Source of the DNA: Nostoc sp. XA010
GTDB lineage: Bacteria > Cyanobacteriota > Cyanobacteriia > Cyanobacteriales > Nostocaceae
Assembly (NCBI RefSeq): GCF_020829625.1
Contig: NZ_JAIVFX010000026.1
Coordinates: 29,466-93,465, forward strand
Reading direction: 5' to 3'
Length of the DNA: 64,000 bases
Shown: one piece after another, positions 35,388 to 43,429 of the stretch
Layout of the letters: every line of letters begins with the position of its first letter
How positions within the stretch are numbered: the stretch's first letter is position 1
Translations under genes and position numbers: made by a program
Notes under the pieces: model-generated
Told to the model about the DNA's origin: nothing
Databases searched by the model: none
Seen by the model: only the letters and a program-made list of their open reading frames with translations

Positions 35388-35837
35388 TTGGGAAAATCTG
35401 CCGTGTTAACTCAGGAGACAAAACTGCTTTTAATTGGTCAGGTAAGAGATATAAGCAAAATCCCCATTCGGACAATTCGCTATTACGAGAGTTTAGGCTT
35501 AATTAAATCATCAAAACGAACAGAAGGAGGCTTCCGCCAGTTTTCATTGGATGTGCTGACTCGTCTAGCGTTCATTAAAAGGGCACAAAATCTTGGTCTT
35601 AGCTTAGAGGAGATTGGAAATATTCTTCAGGTTTATGACCAAGGACAAGCTCCTTGTGGTGAAATTCAAGAAAAGCTTGAAGAGAAGCTTTTACAAATTG
35701 ATCATCAAATTGATCAGTTGTTAACTTTACGGTCTGAAATAAAGGGACTACTTTCAGGCTGGAAGAATATGGGAGGACAGCATGAGGATACAATTTGCCC
35801 GATCATTCAAAACACTAGTACCGCAGGACGGAATTAA
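35388..35837 (+). CDS. MerR-family metal-responsive regulator
   Basis: The 149-residue protein has a MerR winged helix (PIRTIRYYESLGLIKSSKR, about residues 25-45; GGFRQFS), a dimerising coiled coil (EIQEKLEEKLLQIDHQI) and metal-site cysteines. The first Cys is in QAPCGEIQ, at the ZntR-type position, and the C-terminal one in TICPIIQ. The pattern fits sensors of divalent or soft metals (inference). The start is TTG at 35388 or GTG at 35403. The last residues (TSTAGRN) come from an ACTAGTACCGCAGG repeat that supplies the stop. Its likely target is the dyad at 38885-38914. Confidence 0.88.
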   Translation: MGKSAVLTQETKLLLIGQVRDISKIPIRTIRYYESLGLIKSSKRTEGGFRQFSLDVLTRLAFIKRAQNLGLSLEEIGNILQVYDQGQAPCGEIQEKLEEKLLQIDHQIDQLLTLRSEIKGLLSGWKNMGGQHEDTICPIIQNTSTAGRN

Positions 35838-35940
35838 ACATACTATTTCAAATGGTGCAAGACCTTGGAATACAATTCTTTTGACTTTTGACTTTTGACT
35901 TGCGGTACTAGTACCGCAGGGCGGGATTAAAAATTAAAAA
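35814..35940. repeat. ACTAGTACCGCAGG palindromic dispersed repeat
   Basis: Two copies of ACTAGTACCGCAGG-CGG flank a CTTTTGACTTTTGACTT segment. The second is a perfect 18-base palindrome, TGCGGTACTAGTACCGCA, at 35901-35918. Related copies occur near 527 and 22938. The first copy makes up the 3' end of merR. Confidence 0.7.
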
Positions 35941-35965
35941 ATAAAGCAATTTTTTTGTTCCTCAT

Positions 35966-36193
35966 CTAAGACTCAGGACTTTTATAGAGAAGAAACCACC
36001 ACAACTCTAGTCCAATCAAGGCTAAACCTGCGATCGCAACCCCAACTTTCAAGCCCAAAGGTTGCTCGATCCGGTGAAATTGGCTGTTTTGTTCTGGCGA
36101 GTGGGCTGGCATTTCTGCTAAAGCTAGGCCTGATGTTCCAGTGAGAAGCACTAAAGCTGTAAGGCTTCCCCAAAGCATTTTTTTACTGAACAT
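35966..36193 (-). CDS. Small membrane protein of the copper operon
   Basis: The 75-residue product has a signal-like first helix (LWGSLTALVLLTGTSGLALA), a short His-containing linker (MPAHSPEQNSQFHRIEQP) and a second helix (VGVAIAGLALIGLELWWFLLY). The two segments would leave a small loop outside the plasma membrane. It lies 19 bases after copA in the same orientation, so it is probably co-transcribed and may handle exported copper (inference). Family not recognised. Confidence 0.7.
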   Translation of the reverse strand: MFSKKMLWGSLTALVLLTGTSGLALAEMPAHSPEQNSQFHRIEQPLGLKVGVAIAGLALIGLELWWFLLYKSPES

Positions 36194-36212
36194 TTCCTAA
36201 ATTATCCTGCAA

Positions 36213-38540
36213 TTATGAGATAGTTTTTGGTTGAAACTTACGCAATCTGAGGGCATTGCTAACAACAGAGAGCGAAGAAAGAGCCATCGCAGCACCGGCG
36301 ATAATTGGATTGAGTAACCAACCAAAGATGGGGAACAAAATTCCAGCCGCAATGGGAATACCAATAACGTTGTAAATGAAGGCAAAGAAGAGATTTTGCC
36401 TGATGTTGTTGATGGTGGCACGGCTAAGTTGAATAGCTGTAACAATTCCTTGCAAATCGCCAGAAATTAGAGTGATATCGCTAGCTGCGATCGCTACATC
36501 TGTGCCCGTTCCAATAGCAATTCCCACATCAGCTTGTGCTAGGGCTGGGGCATCATTTATGCCATCACCTACCATTGCTACAAGGGATTGGGGATTAGGT
36601 ACTGGGGATTGGGTATTGGGAAGAATTTTCCCTAGTCCCCAATCCCTAGTCCCCAGTTCCCCTTTCTGAAGAGATTGGATAATCGCCGCTTTTTGATCTG
36701 GACGCACTTCGGCAAAGATTCGTTGGATGCCAACTTGCCCTGCGATCGCATCAGCAGTTTTACGATTATCTCCGGTAAGCATTACTACTTCTAAACCTAA
36801 CTTCTGTAAGGCTTTCACTACTGCTGTTGAGGAAGGTTTGAGGGCATCGGCAATACCCATTATTCCTTGTAGTTCGCCATCTACAGCAATCAAAATTACT
36901 GTTTTACCAGCCGCTTCCCAGTCATCTTTATACTGCTGGAGACTTACGGTGTTAATTCCAAGTTCTGTTAACCAGCGTTGTGTACCAATTTGCACAAGCT
37001 GATTTGAAACAACTCCTTGAACACCACTACCTGCATTAGCCTGAAAGTTCTTTACCTCTGTTAAACTCACCTCTTGAGACTGGGCATATTTCACCACTGC
37101 TGCCGCTAAAGGATGCTCAGAATTGTATTCTACCGTTGCTGCTAACTGTAAAAGCTTGATTTCATTACCATTAGCTGTACCATTGATAGTCACAAAGTCT
37201 GTAACAGTGGGTTTACCCTGAGTCAAAGTGCCAGTTTTATCTAGAACGATGGTTTGAATTTTGTGTGCTAGTTCTAAACTGTCCGCACCTTTAATCAAAA
37301 TGCCATTTTCTGCACCTTTGCCTGTCCCCACCATTACAGAAGTGGGGGTAGCTAAACCCAAAGCACAGGGACAAGCAATAATTAGTACACCTACCGTTGT
37401 CATTGTTGCTAAGGTAAGGTTGCCAGTGAAATTAAACCAAATGACAAAAGTGGCGATCGCGATCGCAATCACAGCTGGTACAAACCATCCTGTAACTTGA
37501 TCTGCCAAGCGTTGAATTGGTGCTTTAGAACCTTGGGCTTGTTGCACTAGTTTGACAATTTGAGCCAAAAACGTATCATTTCCGACTCGTGTCACGCGAA
37601 ACTGAAACGCACCCGCACCGTTAATCGTCGCCCCAATCACCTCATCTCCTGGCTGCTTTTTGACTGGCAAACTTTCACCCGTCACCATCGTTTCATCTAC
37701 CGTCGAAGCGCCTGTAATCACTTCACCATCTACGGGAATCTTTTCACCAGGACGCACCAAAATTACATCGTTAATTTTGACTTCGGCGATGGGAACATCA
37801 ATTTCTATTCCATCACGGATAACTCTGGCATCTCTAGCTTGCAATCCAATGAGTTTGCGGATGGCTTCAGAAGTTTGTCCCCTAGCGCGATTTTCCAGCA
37901 ACCGCCCCAATAAAATTAAGGTAATAACAATGGCTGCAACTTCATAATAAACATGAGGTATCAAGCCCTGAACAATAAAAAATTTCGGGAAAACAGTGAC
38001 AAACAAAGAATATAGATATGCTGCACTTGTGCCCAAAGCAATTAGCGTGTCCATCGTCGCCGTATGGCGCTTGAGAGATTTCCAGCCATTGCGGTAAAAA
38101 GATCCACCACACCAGAAGACGACGGGGGTTGTTAGCACTAACTGTATCCAAGGATTTTGTAAGAAGCTTGGAATTAAGGGCAAGTTCAACCCAGTCATCA
38201 TGGGGAACGACCCCAAAAATAGGAAAATGCTGATAATACCTCCCACCGCTACCTTGAGGGAGAGTTCGCGTTGTAATGCTTGCCTACTAGCAATTTCTGC
38301 ATCATCTTCTTCGGTGAGTAATTCTTCTTGGAGTGAGTAAGAAGAGTATCCCGCAGATGCGATCGCACTTTGGATTTTCTCTAAATTGGCTAGAGAGCGA
38401 TCGTACTTGATGGCGGCTTGTTCTGCTCCAAAGTTAACGTTGCAGTCCCTTACCCCAGGAACAGAGCGAATTGCCTTTTCGATGTTGTTGGCGCAAGCGG
38501 CGCAACTCATGCCTCGAAGTTTGAGTGTGAGAGTATCCAT
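36213..38540 (-). CDS. copA: Copper-exporting P1B-type ATPase
   Basis: The 775-residue ATPase has an N-terminal heavy-metal domain with GMSCAACANNIE, TGES (VTGESLP), the copper-site CPCALGLATPTS, the phosphorylation motif DKTGTLT, SEHPLA, MLTGDNRKT and GDGINDAPAL. CPC with Asn/Tyr-Asn near the C-terminus points to Cu(I). An insertion of about 28 residues at about 625-653 (GELGTRDWGLGKIL..) is encoded by GGGGATTGGGTATT/CCCCAATCCC repeats. It sits just before the invariant hinge GDGIND, yet the frame remains open. It follows copZ by 44 bases. Confidence 0.95.
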   Translation of the reverse strand: MDTLTLKLRGMSCAACANNIEKAIRSVPGVRDCNVNFGAEQAAIKYDRSLANLEKIQSAIASAGYSSYSLQEELLTEEDDAEIASRQALQRELSLKVAVGGIISIFLFLGSFPMMTGLNLPLIPSFLQNPWIQLVLTTPVVFWCGGSFYRNGWKSLKRHTATMDTLIALGTSAAYLYSLFVTVFPKFFIVQGLIPHVYYEVAAIVITLILLGRLLENRARGQTSEAIRKLIGLQARDARVIRDGIEIDVPIAEVKINDVILVRPGEKIPVDGEVITGASTVDETMVTGESLPVKKQPGDEVIGATINGAGAFQFRVTRVGNDTFLAQIVKLVQQAQGSKAPIQRLADQVTGWFVPAVIAIAIATFVIWFNFTGNLTLATMTTVGVLIIACPCALGLATPTSVMVGTGKGAENGILIKGADSLELAHKIQTIVLDKTGTLTQGKPTVTDFVTINGTANGNEIKLLQLAATVEYNSEHPLAAAVVKYAQSQEVSLTEVKNFQANAGSGVQGVVSNQLVQIGTQRWLTELGINTVSLQQYKDDWEAAGKTVILIAVDGELQGIMGIADALKPSSTAVVKALQKLGLEVVMLTGDNRKTADAIAGQVGIQRIFAEVRPDQKAAIIQSLQKGELGTRDWGLGKILPNTQSPVPNPQSLVAMVGDGINDAPALAQADVGIAIGTGTDVAIAASDITLISGDLQGIVTAIQLSRATINNIRQNLFFAFIYNVIGIPIAAGILFPIFGWLLNPIIAGAAMALSSLSVVSNALRLRKFQPKTIS

Positions 38541-38584
38541 AACTAGATGAACCCCTGTGATTGATGTGGGAGGATCTTTAAAGA

Positions 38585-38779
38585 TTAAGCAACTGGATAG
38601 CCAGCAGCAGCCAACGCTTCCTTAATTGCTGTTTCTGATGCTTGAGTTTCTACACTGACAAGCTTGGTTGTTGGATCAGCCTGAACGCTAGCATTGGCAT
38701 CGACTGCCTGAAGTGCTTTAGTGATGGTGTTTGCACAAGCAGAACAAGCCATGTTGGGAACTGTGAGTTGGAGAGTCAT
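38585..38779 (-). CDS. copZ: Copper chaperone, Atx1/CopZ type
   Basis: The 64-residue heavy-metal-associated domain has NMACSACANTITKAL (M-x-C-x-x-C) and a VSVETQASETAIKEALAAAGY end. It carries Cu(I) to CopA in the same operon. The ATG at 38779 gives the usual chaperone length; an earlier in-frame ATG at 38812 would add 11 unlikely residues. The MerR-like dyad at 38885-38914 lies about 100 bases upstream. Confidence 0.93.
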   Translation of the reverse strand: MTLQLTVPNMACSACANTITKALQAVDANASVQADPTTKLVSVETQASETAIKEALAAAGYPVA

Positions 38780-38881
38780 AGATTTACGGGATAGAGTGGA
38801 AAAGTTAGCCAAACCAGAGTGGATGACTGGGGAAATCCGTTAACAGTCAGAAATAACTGGAAAGAGAGTCGCCTTGAATTT

Positions 38882-38914
38882 ATCCTAGACTCTCTAGCCG
38901 GCTAGAGAGTCTAG
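38882..38914 (-). promoter_or_regulatory. MerR-type promoter with a perfect 30-bp dyad upstream of copZ-copA
   Basis: The palindrome CTAGACTCTCTAGCC plus its exact complement spans 38885-38914. On the minus strand it lies between TAGACT (-35-like, 38913-38908) and TAGGAT (-10-like, 38887-38882) with a 20-base spacer. That overlong spacer filled by a dyad is the hallmark of MerR-activated promoters. The half-site ACTCT..AG resembles ZntR/CadR operators (from memory). The MerR protein at 35388, convergent with this operon, is the likely activator. Confidence 0.7.
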
Positions 38915-39013
38915 AGATTTTTAAAAGTTTTTAGCTAAACTTCAAATTTCTTTACAGACGTAGTATATAAACTGCTAAAAATACAAAATACTACAAAAGA
39001 CTTGTTTTCTAAT

Positions 39014-39407
39014 GAAAGTGTGTGTTATGACTTGCCGCATAACATCACCTTGCCAGAAGGTCAGGGATGGTTCAGAAGGTGTAGGGCAACCTGTGATTAT
39101 CCCTGGTTTAATGGGTGCTTATTCTTATCTGATGGTGGGTAGAGGCAATGCAGCATTTTGTAATTCTGCCTCACATGAGGCGGGAAGAATTCATTCTCGC
39201 TTTGACCTCAACCGCAGAGGTGCATCTCAAAGTGAGGCGGAACTGGGATTAATCGGAGTAGACTGCATCACCCTGCGTCAAGAACGCCGAATTGAAGAAG
39301 CACCCTTTGCCTACAAACCGATTCAGTCTGTGATTGATATCCAGGTTGAGGTAGAAATGCTGGACGTTGTGGCGCGATTGAGTCCGGTGTTGACGTTTAA
39401 GGCGTAG
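39014..39407 (+). pseudogene. rtcB: rtcB relic (C-terminal fragment of RNA ligase RtcB)
   Basis: The frame starting about 39036 reads QPVIIPGLMGAYSYLMVGRG, SASHEAGRIHSR, EEAPFAYKPIQSVID and ARLSPVLTFKA. These match the last third of RtcB (GSMG-like, SA-HGAGR guanylation region and PVLxxKG end). Just upstream, in a different frame, VYDLPHNI and WF-R can be read, matching the preceding RtcB segment. So there is a frameshift near 39075, and the N-terminal two thirds are absent. It is nonfunctional. Confidence 0.8.
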
Positions 39408-39418
39408 TCCCTAAATAA

Positions 39419-39444
39419 AAAGCCCCTGGTCAACACCAGGGGTA
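39419..39444 (-). terminator. Minus-strand terminator hairpin 1 of the small-unit array
   Basis: CCCCTGGT, loop CAAC, ACCAGGGG; on the minus strand it is followed by CTTTTTATTT. Confidence 0.65.
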
Positions 39445-39596
39445 TCCATCTTTATTCCCTGATATCAGAATCGCATCTGTGGAGCTATTGTAAATCCGTA
39501 TTAATGCAATTACCGCATAAAGATGATGATGATTTTGCAATCGCCTAATTAGCGCTCTTTTATTACTCTGAAAAAATCAAATATTTGTAGGTTGGG

Positions 39597-39833
39597 TTGA
39601 ACATTCGTGAAACCCCAACAAAATCAAGGATTCTTGGTGCTGGGTTACCCTGCGGGAAGCCCCAACTCTTGGAGGCGCTGTGTTTCGACTCCGCTCAACA
39701 GAAATTCGCGTTCGGGCATCCTACGCAGGCGCTAGCCTCTCCCTTTAGGATTCGAGGAGACGCTACGCGAACGGGGAAGTCAAAAGTCAAAAGTTATAAA
39801 AGAGCGTTAGGCAAAGATCCCAAATTAATTTAA
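39597..39833. repeat. Interspersed repeat block (no gene)
   Basis: CCGCTCAACAGAAATTCGCG, GGCGCTAGCCTCTCCC, GACGCTACGCGAACGGGGAAGTC and AAGTCAAAAGTC units are all familiar dispersed repeats. The open frame across them has repeat-like composition and is not a gene. Confidence 0.65.
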
Positions 39834-39893
39834 ACTTACTTTTCTAGCAGTTCATCTTGCTATAAACTGTATCCAAATATCCTAAAAACTGAT
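39829..39893 (-). repeat. Array copy A: decayed paralogue of the small gene's 3' end
   Basis: On the minus strand this reads Y-Q-F-L-G-Y-L-D-T-V-Y-S-K-M-N-C-stop. It matches copy B (YQLLEYLDTAYSRMN) residue by residue with few changes, and the DNA around the stop (AATTAAT) is also shared. A stop lies just upstream, so only the tail remains. Confidence 0.6.
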
Positions 39894-39919
39894 ACATAAT
39901 TACTTAATCAGTCATAATA

Positions 39920-39943
39920 AAAGGCTTGGTTTAACCAAGCCTC
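39920..39943 (-). terminator. Minus-strand terminator hairpin 2
   Basis: AGGCTTGG/CCAAGCCT with a short loop; on the minus strand TTTTATTATG follows. Confidence 0.65.
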
Positions 39944-39995
39944 TATATATACCAAGCATTTACTACACCAGGATTAATTTAAACTGACCCTTGCT

Positions 39996-40148
39996 TTAGT
40001 TCATCCTGCTATAGGCTGTATCCAAATATTCTAAAAGCTGATAAGCGACTGGCTCCCCTTGGGAGATGACTCGAAGAGTCAATTTACCTCTATTCCGATG
40101 AGAGTCTATCTTTGACTTATCTGAGTATTGATAAAAAAAACCCTGGTA
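39996..40148 (-). pseudogene. Array copy B: small protein tail, start lost or non-canonical
   Basis: This frame is open on the minus strand from 40148 to a TAA at 39998-39996. It reads SKIDSHRNRGKLTLR, then VISQGEPVAYQLLEYLDTAY, then SRMN. Composition is clearly protein-like, and copies A and D conserve parts of the DNA and peptide. No ATG exists; a TTG at 40082 would give only 28 residues. It sits just downstream of hairpin 3. I do not recognise the family. It is either a 5'-truncated gene or a very short one. Confidence 0.5.
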
Positions 40149-40160
40149 TCATTCCAGGGC
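40133..40160 (-). terminator. Minus-strand terminator hairpin 3
   Basis: CCCTGG, loop TATCATT, CCAGGG; on the minus strand eight Ts follow. It is the strongest of the set. Confidence 0.75.
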
Positions 40161-40329
40161 GGATACACGTTTTTCAGGCATTAACAGGCTGAATAATAAC
40201 TTTGTAAAATAGTTATTTCTACTATCCATAGAATGATAGGAATATTGATCTATATATGATAGTAGTGGTTTTTGTTGCTTAGTCTATTTAGAGATGGGAT
40301 TTTATAAAACTAACCTGGCAGAGTTTGAT

Positions 40330-40372
40330 GATATTTTTTATTGCTTTAGCATTAGACCAAATATTCTTTAAT
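40330..40372 (-). repeat. Array copy D (weak)
   Basis: On the minus strand, GAATATTTGG followed by CTAAAGCA resembles the corresponding copy B stretch GAATATTTGG...CTATAGCA. It is degenerate and no frame remains. Confidence 0.35.
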
Positions 40373-40456
40373 TTGATATTAATCTAAAGTTAGATCCAGA
40401 GGTAAACTAGGTATTAACCTAATTATTTATAGGTTTTACTTGCTTGGTATTATTCA

Positions 40457-40484
40457 TGAAAAAGGCATGACTAAAAGCCATACC
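40457..40484 (-). terminator. Minus-strand terminator hairpin 4
   Basis: GGTATGGCT, loop TTT, AGTCATGCC (two G-U pairs), followed on the minus strand by TTTTTCATG. Confidence 0.55.
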
Positions 40485-40506
40485 CAATATATACCAGTGT
40501 TTTCTA

Positions 40507-40554
40507 TAATTAATTTAGAATTACCTTGATTTCAATTCATCTATCTATAGTGTG
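40507..40554 (-). repeat. Array copy C (degenerate)
   Basis: On the minus strand, CTATAGATAGATGAATTGAA and CTAAATTAAT align with copy B's CTATAGCAGGATGAACTAAA and TTAAATTAAT. The reading frame is broken. Confidence 0.45.
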
Positions 40555-40597
40555 GTTAAAAAATAGTTACGCATTTCACTACCTACTAACAGAAATC

Positions 40598-40614
40598 CCC
40601 CGATAGTTCGGGGA
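40598..40614 (-). terminator. Minus-strand terminator-like hairpin 5
   Basis: CCCCGA/TCGGGG with loop TAGT; on the minus strand GGATTTCTGTT follows, a weak T-tract. Confidence 0.5.
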
Positions 40615-40620
40615 CTAAAA

Positions 40621-41775
40621 ATCAGAAGATAATATTAAATTGGCTTGGTTGCTATGGTAGCGCTTGCCTCGCTTGCAAAAACCCTTCAAAAGTTTGAATG
40701 TCTCAAACAGAATTCAGGAGTCAGGGGTCAGAATACAGGAAAGGTATTCTGACCGAAAAAGCAGATAGCGTAGCGTTAGCGATAGCGTTCGCGCAGCGTC
40801 TCGTAGAGAGGAACGAGCGTCAAGATTGCTGATATCATGTTCGACTTAATACTTAGTCAAAAGCGAGCGAAGCGCAGTAATCCCAAACCTTTGCGATTGC
40901 TTCTCAACTCTTGGAGAGGCTGCGCCAACGAGACGTACTCGCGTTCATTCCACTTCGTTGCATACCCTTCTCTACGAGAGGCTGCGCCAACGGGTTCTCC
41001 AAAGAAGTACGCAATTACATATAGCAATCCGATTTGATTTCTGAATCACTCGTAGAGGTAAGGGACTCTTTACTGGGGACTGGGGACTGGGAAGAAGGAA
41101 TAAAGGTGTACTGAGTTTTGTTCAAAAATCAAATATGAGTCCTATATTATAAGTGATTTGCCGAACATGATATGACTCCTGAATTCTGATTTCTGAATTC
41201 TTCTTCTATCCGACAAAACCCTGGCTGTCATAGATTATCGATGAAGTTCAAAAAGTAAAACTACCGTTTCACATAGGTTTCAGCTTAGGCATTTGTGCAA
41301 CGACACCGCAGGAGTATTGCGTTGCGAAAAAAATGGATAAAATCAAGCTTAGTTCAACAAAACTTTATAGTACGTATTGAAAATTATTATCCTGAGTAAT
41401 TTAGTATCAACTACACCAACTCTAGTACAGAATTTAATAGTAAATAGCTTTGGTTACTTATTTATCCGGTATCTTTAAAATCTAAAACCATACACAGGTA
41501 AAGCGATATAGTTAGAAATAATCATCTATCTAAAGTTATTATCAACTCATTGGGAAAATCTTCTGTAATTTTGCGTATAATCAAAAAGTATCTGCTAAAG
41601 TTGTCAGCTTGAGGTTTTCTTTCCTCAGGTATTCTTGCATGGGTTAGAGTTATCAATTAGACAAAAGCAAAACACAAGTTATTCCTAACTGGGCACTATT
41701 CTATTGTTCGCGGTAAGCCTCCTTGTATCGCCCAAGTAAAGACGATGAATCCTAATAAAATCTTCTGGAGAAGAG
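40621..41775. other. Gene-free spacer with Nostoc-type repeats
   Basis: It contains GCGTAGCG/GCGCAGCG-type repeats around 40760-40820, AGAGGCTGCGCCAACG units near 40915 and 40980, and GGGGACTGGGGACTGGG near 41072. A frame at 40837-41037 is made of these repeats and is not a gene. The last 150 bases form the leader of the response regulator. Confidence 0.5.
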
Positions 41776-42231
41776 ATGTATTTGACACATTCATTCATGA
41801 GTGATGAAAAGAAGCAAAACTCTCACCAGCCCTTGATTCTGGCAGTAGAAGACGATGATGATAGTCTCCTGGTAATTAGTTATGCTCTTGAGTCAATGGG
41901 TTATAGATTCATTTGTCAAACAGATTCTTCTGCAACGGTGCTGGTAGCTAAAGAATATCAACCAGACTTAATCTTGTTGGATATTTTATTACCAGGTCTT
42001 AGCGGTATGGATGTTGTGCGTCATCTAAAGCTTGAACCCCTAACTCGCAGAATTCCAGTGGTGGCTGTCACAGCTTTAGCTAGCACGGAAGATCGTGAGC
42101 GTATTCTCAAGGCAGGATTTAATGATTACATCAGCAAGCCCTATATGCTCGAAGAATTAGAGGCTATAATCCGCTGTGAGCTGGGAAGAAAATTCACCCC
42201 TTACCCAGCATTGAAGGTTTGTCAGGATTAG
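41776..42231 (+). CDS. Single-domain response regulator (CheY-like)
   Basis: This 151-residue receiver protein has acidic pocket residues (AVEDDDDS), a phosphoacceptor Asp in LILLDILLPG, a Thr/Ser in VAVTALAS and Lys in ISKPYM. There is no output domain. ATG 41776 is directly preceded by GGAGAAGAG, a strong binding site, so I keep the longer start over the ATG at 41797. It is convergent with two kinase genes and may be phosphorylated by one of them (inference). Confidence 0.93.
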   Translation: MYLTHSFMSDEKKQNSHQPLILAVEDDDDSLLVISYALESMGYRFICQTDSSATVLVAKEYQPDLILLDILLPGLSGMDVVRHLKLEPLTRRIPVVAVTALASTEDRERILKAGFNDYISKPYMLEELEAIIRCELGRKFTPYPALKVCQD

Positions 42232-42269
42232 CAGTCGATCAGAAAAATATGAAGGTAAAGGTGAAGAAC

Positions 42270-43394
42270 TTAAATGTTTTTAGGTAGTTGTACAGTGAAC
42301 AAACTACCTTTACCTATTTGAGATGTTACCTGGATATTCCCTGCGTGCGCTTCTATAATCCGGTGGGATAGATGTAGCCCTAAACCACTACCTGAGCGTT
42401 TATGTTTGCCTTGGCGAAATCGCTCGAAAATTGTTGCCTGATCTTCGGGTGCAATCCCATATCCTGTATCTTGGATCTCGATTGTTACCGAATCTGCATT
42501 TTCTGAATTAGGTGGTGTTTCAAAAATGCGGATTGTAATGCCTCCTGTATCTGTAAATTTGATGGCATTTGCAATCAGGTTGTTTATCACCCGCCGTAGT
42601 TCCAAGCGATCGCCCATAATAATACCAGCGTTTTTACCCTGTGAATCTAATTCACGGGTATCTATTTCCAGAATCAACCCTTTTTCACCAGTTAAAGGAC
42701 TTAGTTCGCTCACTACTTCTTGAGATATCTCACGTAAATCGCATTCTTCCCAATTCAACGTTTTTTTACCTGCCTCGAAGCGATAAACTTCAAGGAGGGT
42801 ATTTACCATGTCCATCAAATTTTGGTTACTGCGAATCATAACTGCGATCGCCTGTTTCATTTCTGGCGAAATTTTGCAGAATGTTTCCATCTCAAACAAA
42901 CTCAACATGCGATCGGCGGCTACTAAGGGAGTTCGCAAATCATGAGTCAGACGGGAAACAAAGTCTTCCCGTTGGCGGGCCATTTTTTGTTGTTCGTCCA
43001 AACTGTGCTTGAGACGTAACAGCGATCGCACCCTTGCTAATAGTTCATCAGTATCAAATGGTTTCCGAATAAAATCGTCAGCACCAGCATCTAAACCTTC
43101 GACAACACTGGATTCGTGAAAGGCTGTAATCAGCAGTATTGGAATATAACTAATTGCTGGGTTATTCCGAATCCGACGTGTGACTTCATAACCATCTATC
43201 CCTGGCATCATCACATCTAAAAGAATCAGATCGGGTGGAGCTTGTTCAACTTCGCGCAAAGCCTTTATTCCATCTGAAACCAAATGAATTTCATACCCCT
43301 CACTTTCTAAAATTGCTTGAACCAAAATGAGATTATCTGGAGTATCGTCAACTGCGAGGATACGAAAAATTTTATTATTTTCAACTACAGACAT
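42270..43394 (-). CDS. Receiver-histidine kinase
   Basis: The 374-residue protein has an N-terminal receiver (VDDTPDN, phosphoacceptor LILLDVMMPG, FIRKPF), a short linker, a HisKA domain with the phosphorylatable His in RLTHDLRTPLV, and a HATPase with N box (NNLIANAIKF), G1 (DTGYGIAP) and G2 (GSGLGLHL). All key residues are present. It has no membrane segment, so is cytosolic. It lies 35 bases after the gene at 43430 in the same orientation, so the two kinases are likely co-transcribed. Confidence 0.95.
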   Translation of the reverse strand: MSVVENNKIFRILAVDDTPDNLILVQAILESEGYEIHLVSDGIKALREVEQAPPDLILLDVMMPGIDGYEVTRRIRNNPAISYIPILLITAFHESSVVEGLDAGADDFIRKPFDTDELLARVRSLLRLKHSLDEQQKMARQREDFVSRLTHDLRTPLVAADRMLSLFEMETFCKISPEMKQAIAVMIRSNQNLMDMVNTLLEVYRFEAGKKTLNWEECDLREISQEVVSELSPLTGEKGLILEIDTRELDSQGKNAGIIMGDRLELRRVINNLIANAIKFTDTGGITIRIFETPPNSENADSVTIEIQDTGYGIAPEDQATIFERFRQGKHKRSGSGLGLHLSHRIIEAHAGNIQVTSQIGKGSLFTVQLPKNI

Positions 43395-43429
43395 AATTTC
43401 TCAACTTTTATCAGTTTTTTTAAGGTAAT

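Noticed and set aside
39597..39833. 78-residue frame
   Set aside because: It runs through known interspersed repeats; no conserved motif.
40837..41037. 66-residue frame
   Set aside because: It is composed of dispersed repeats (AGAGGCTGCGCCAACG) and has no family character.
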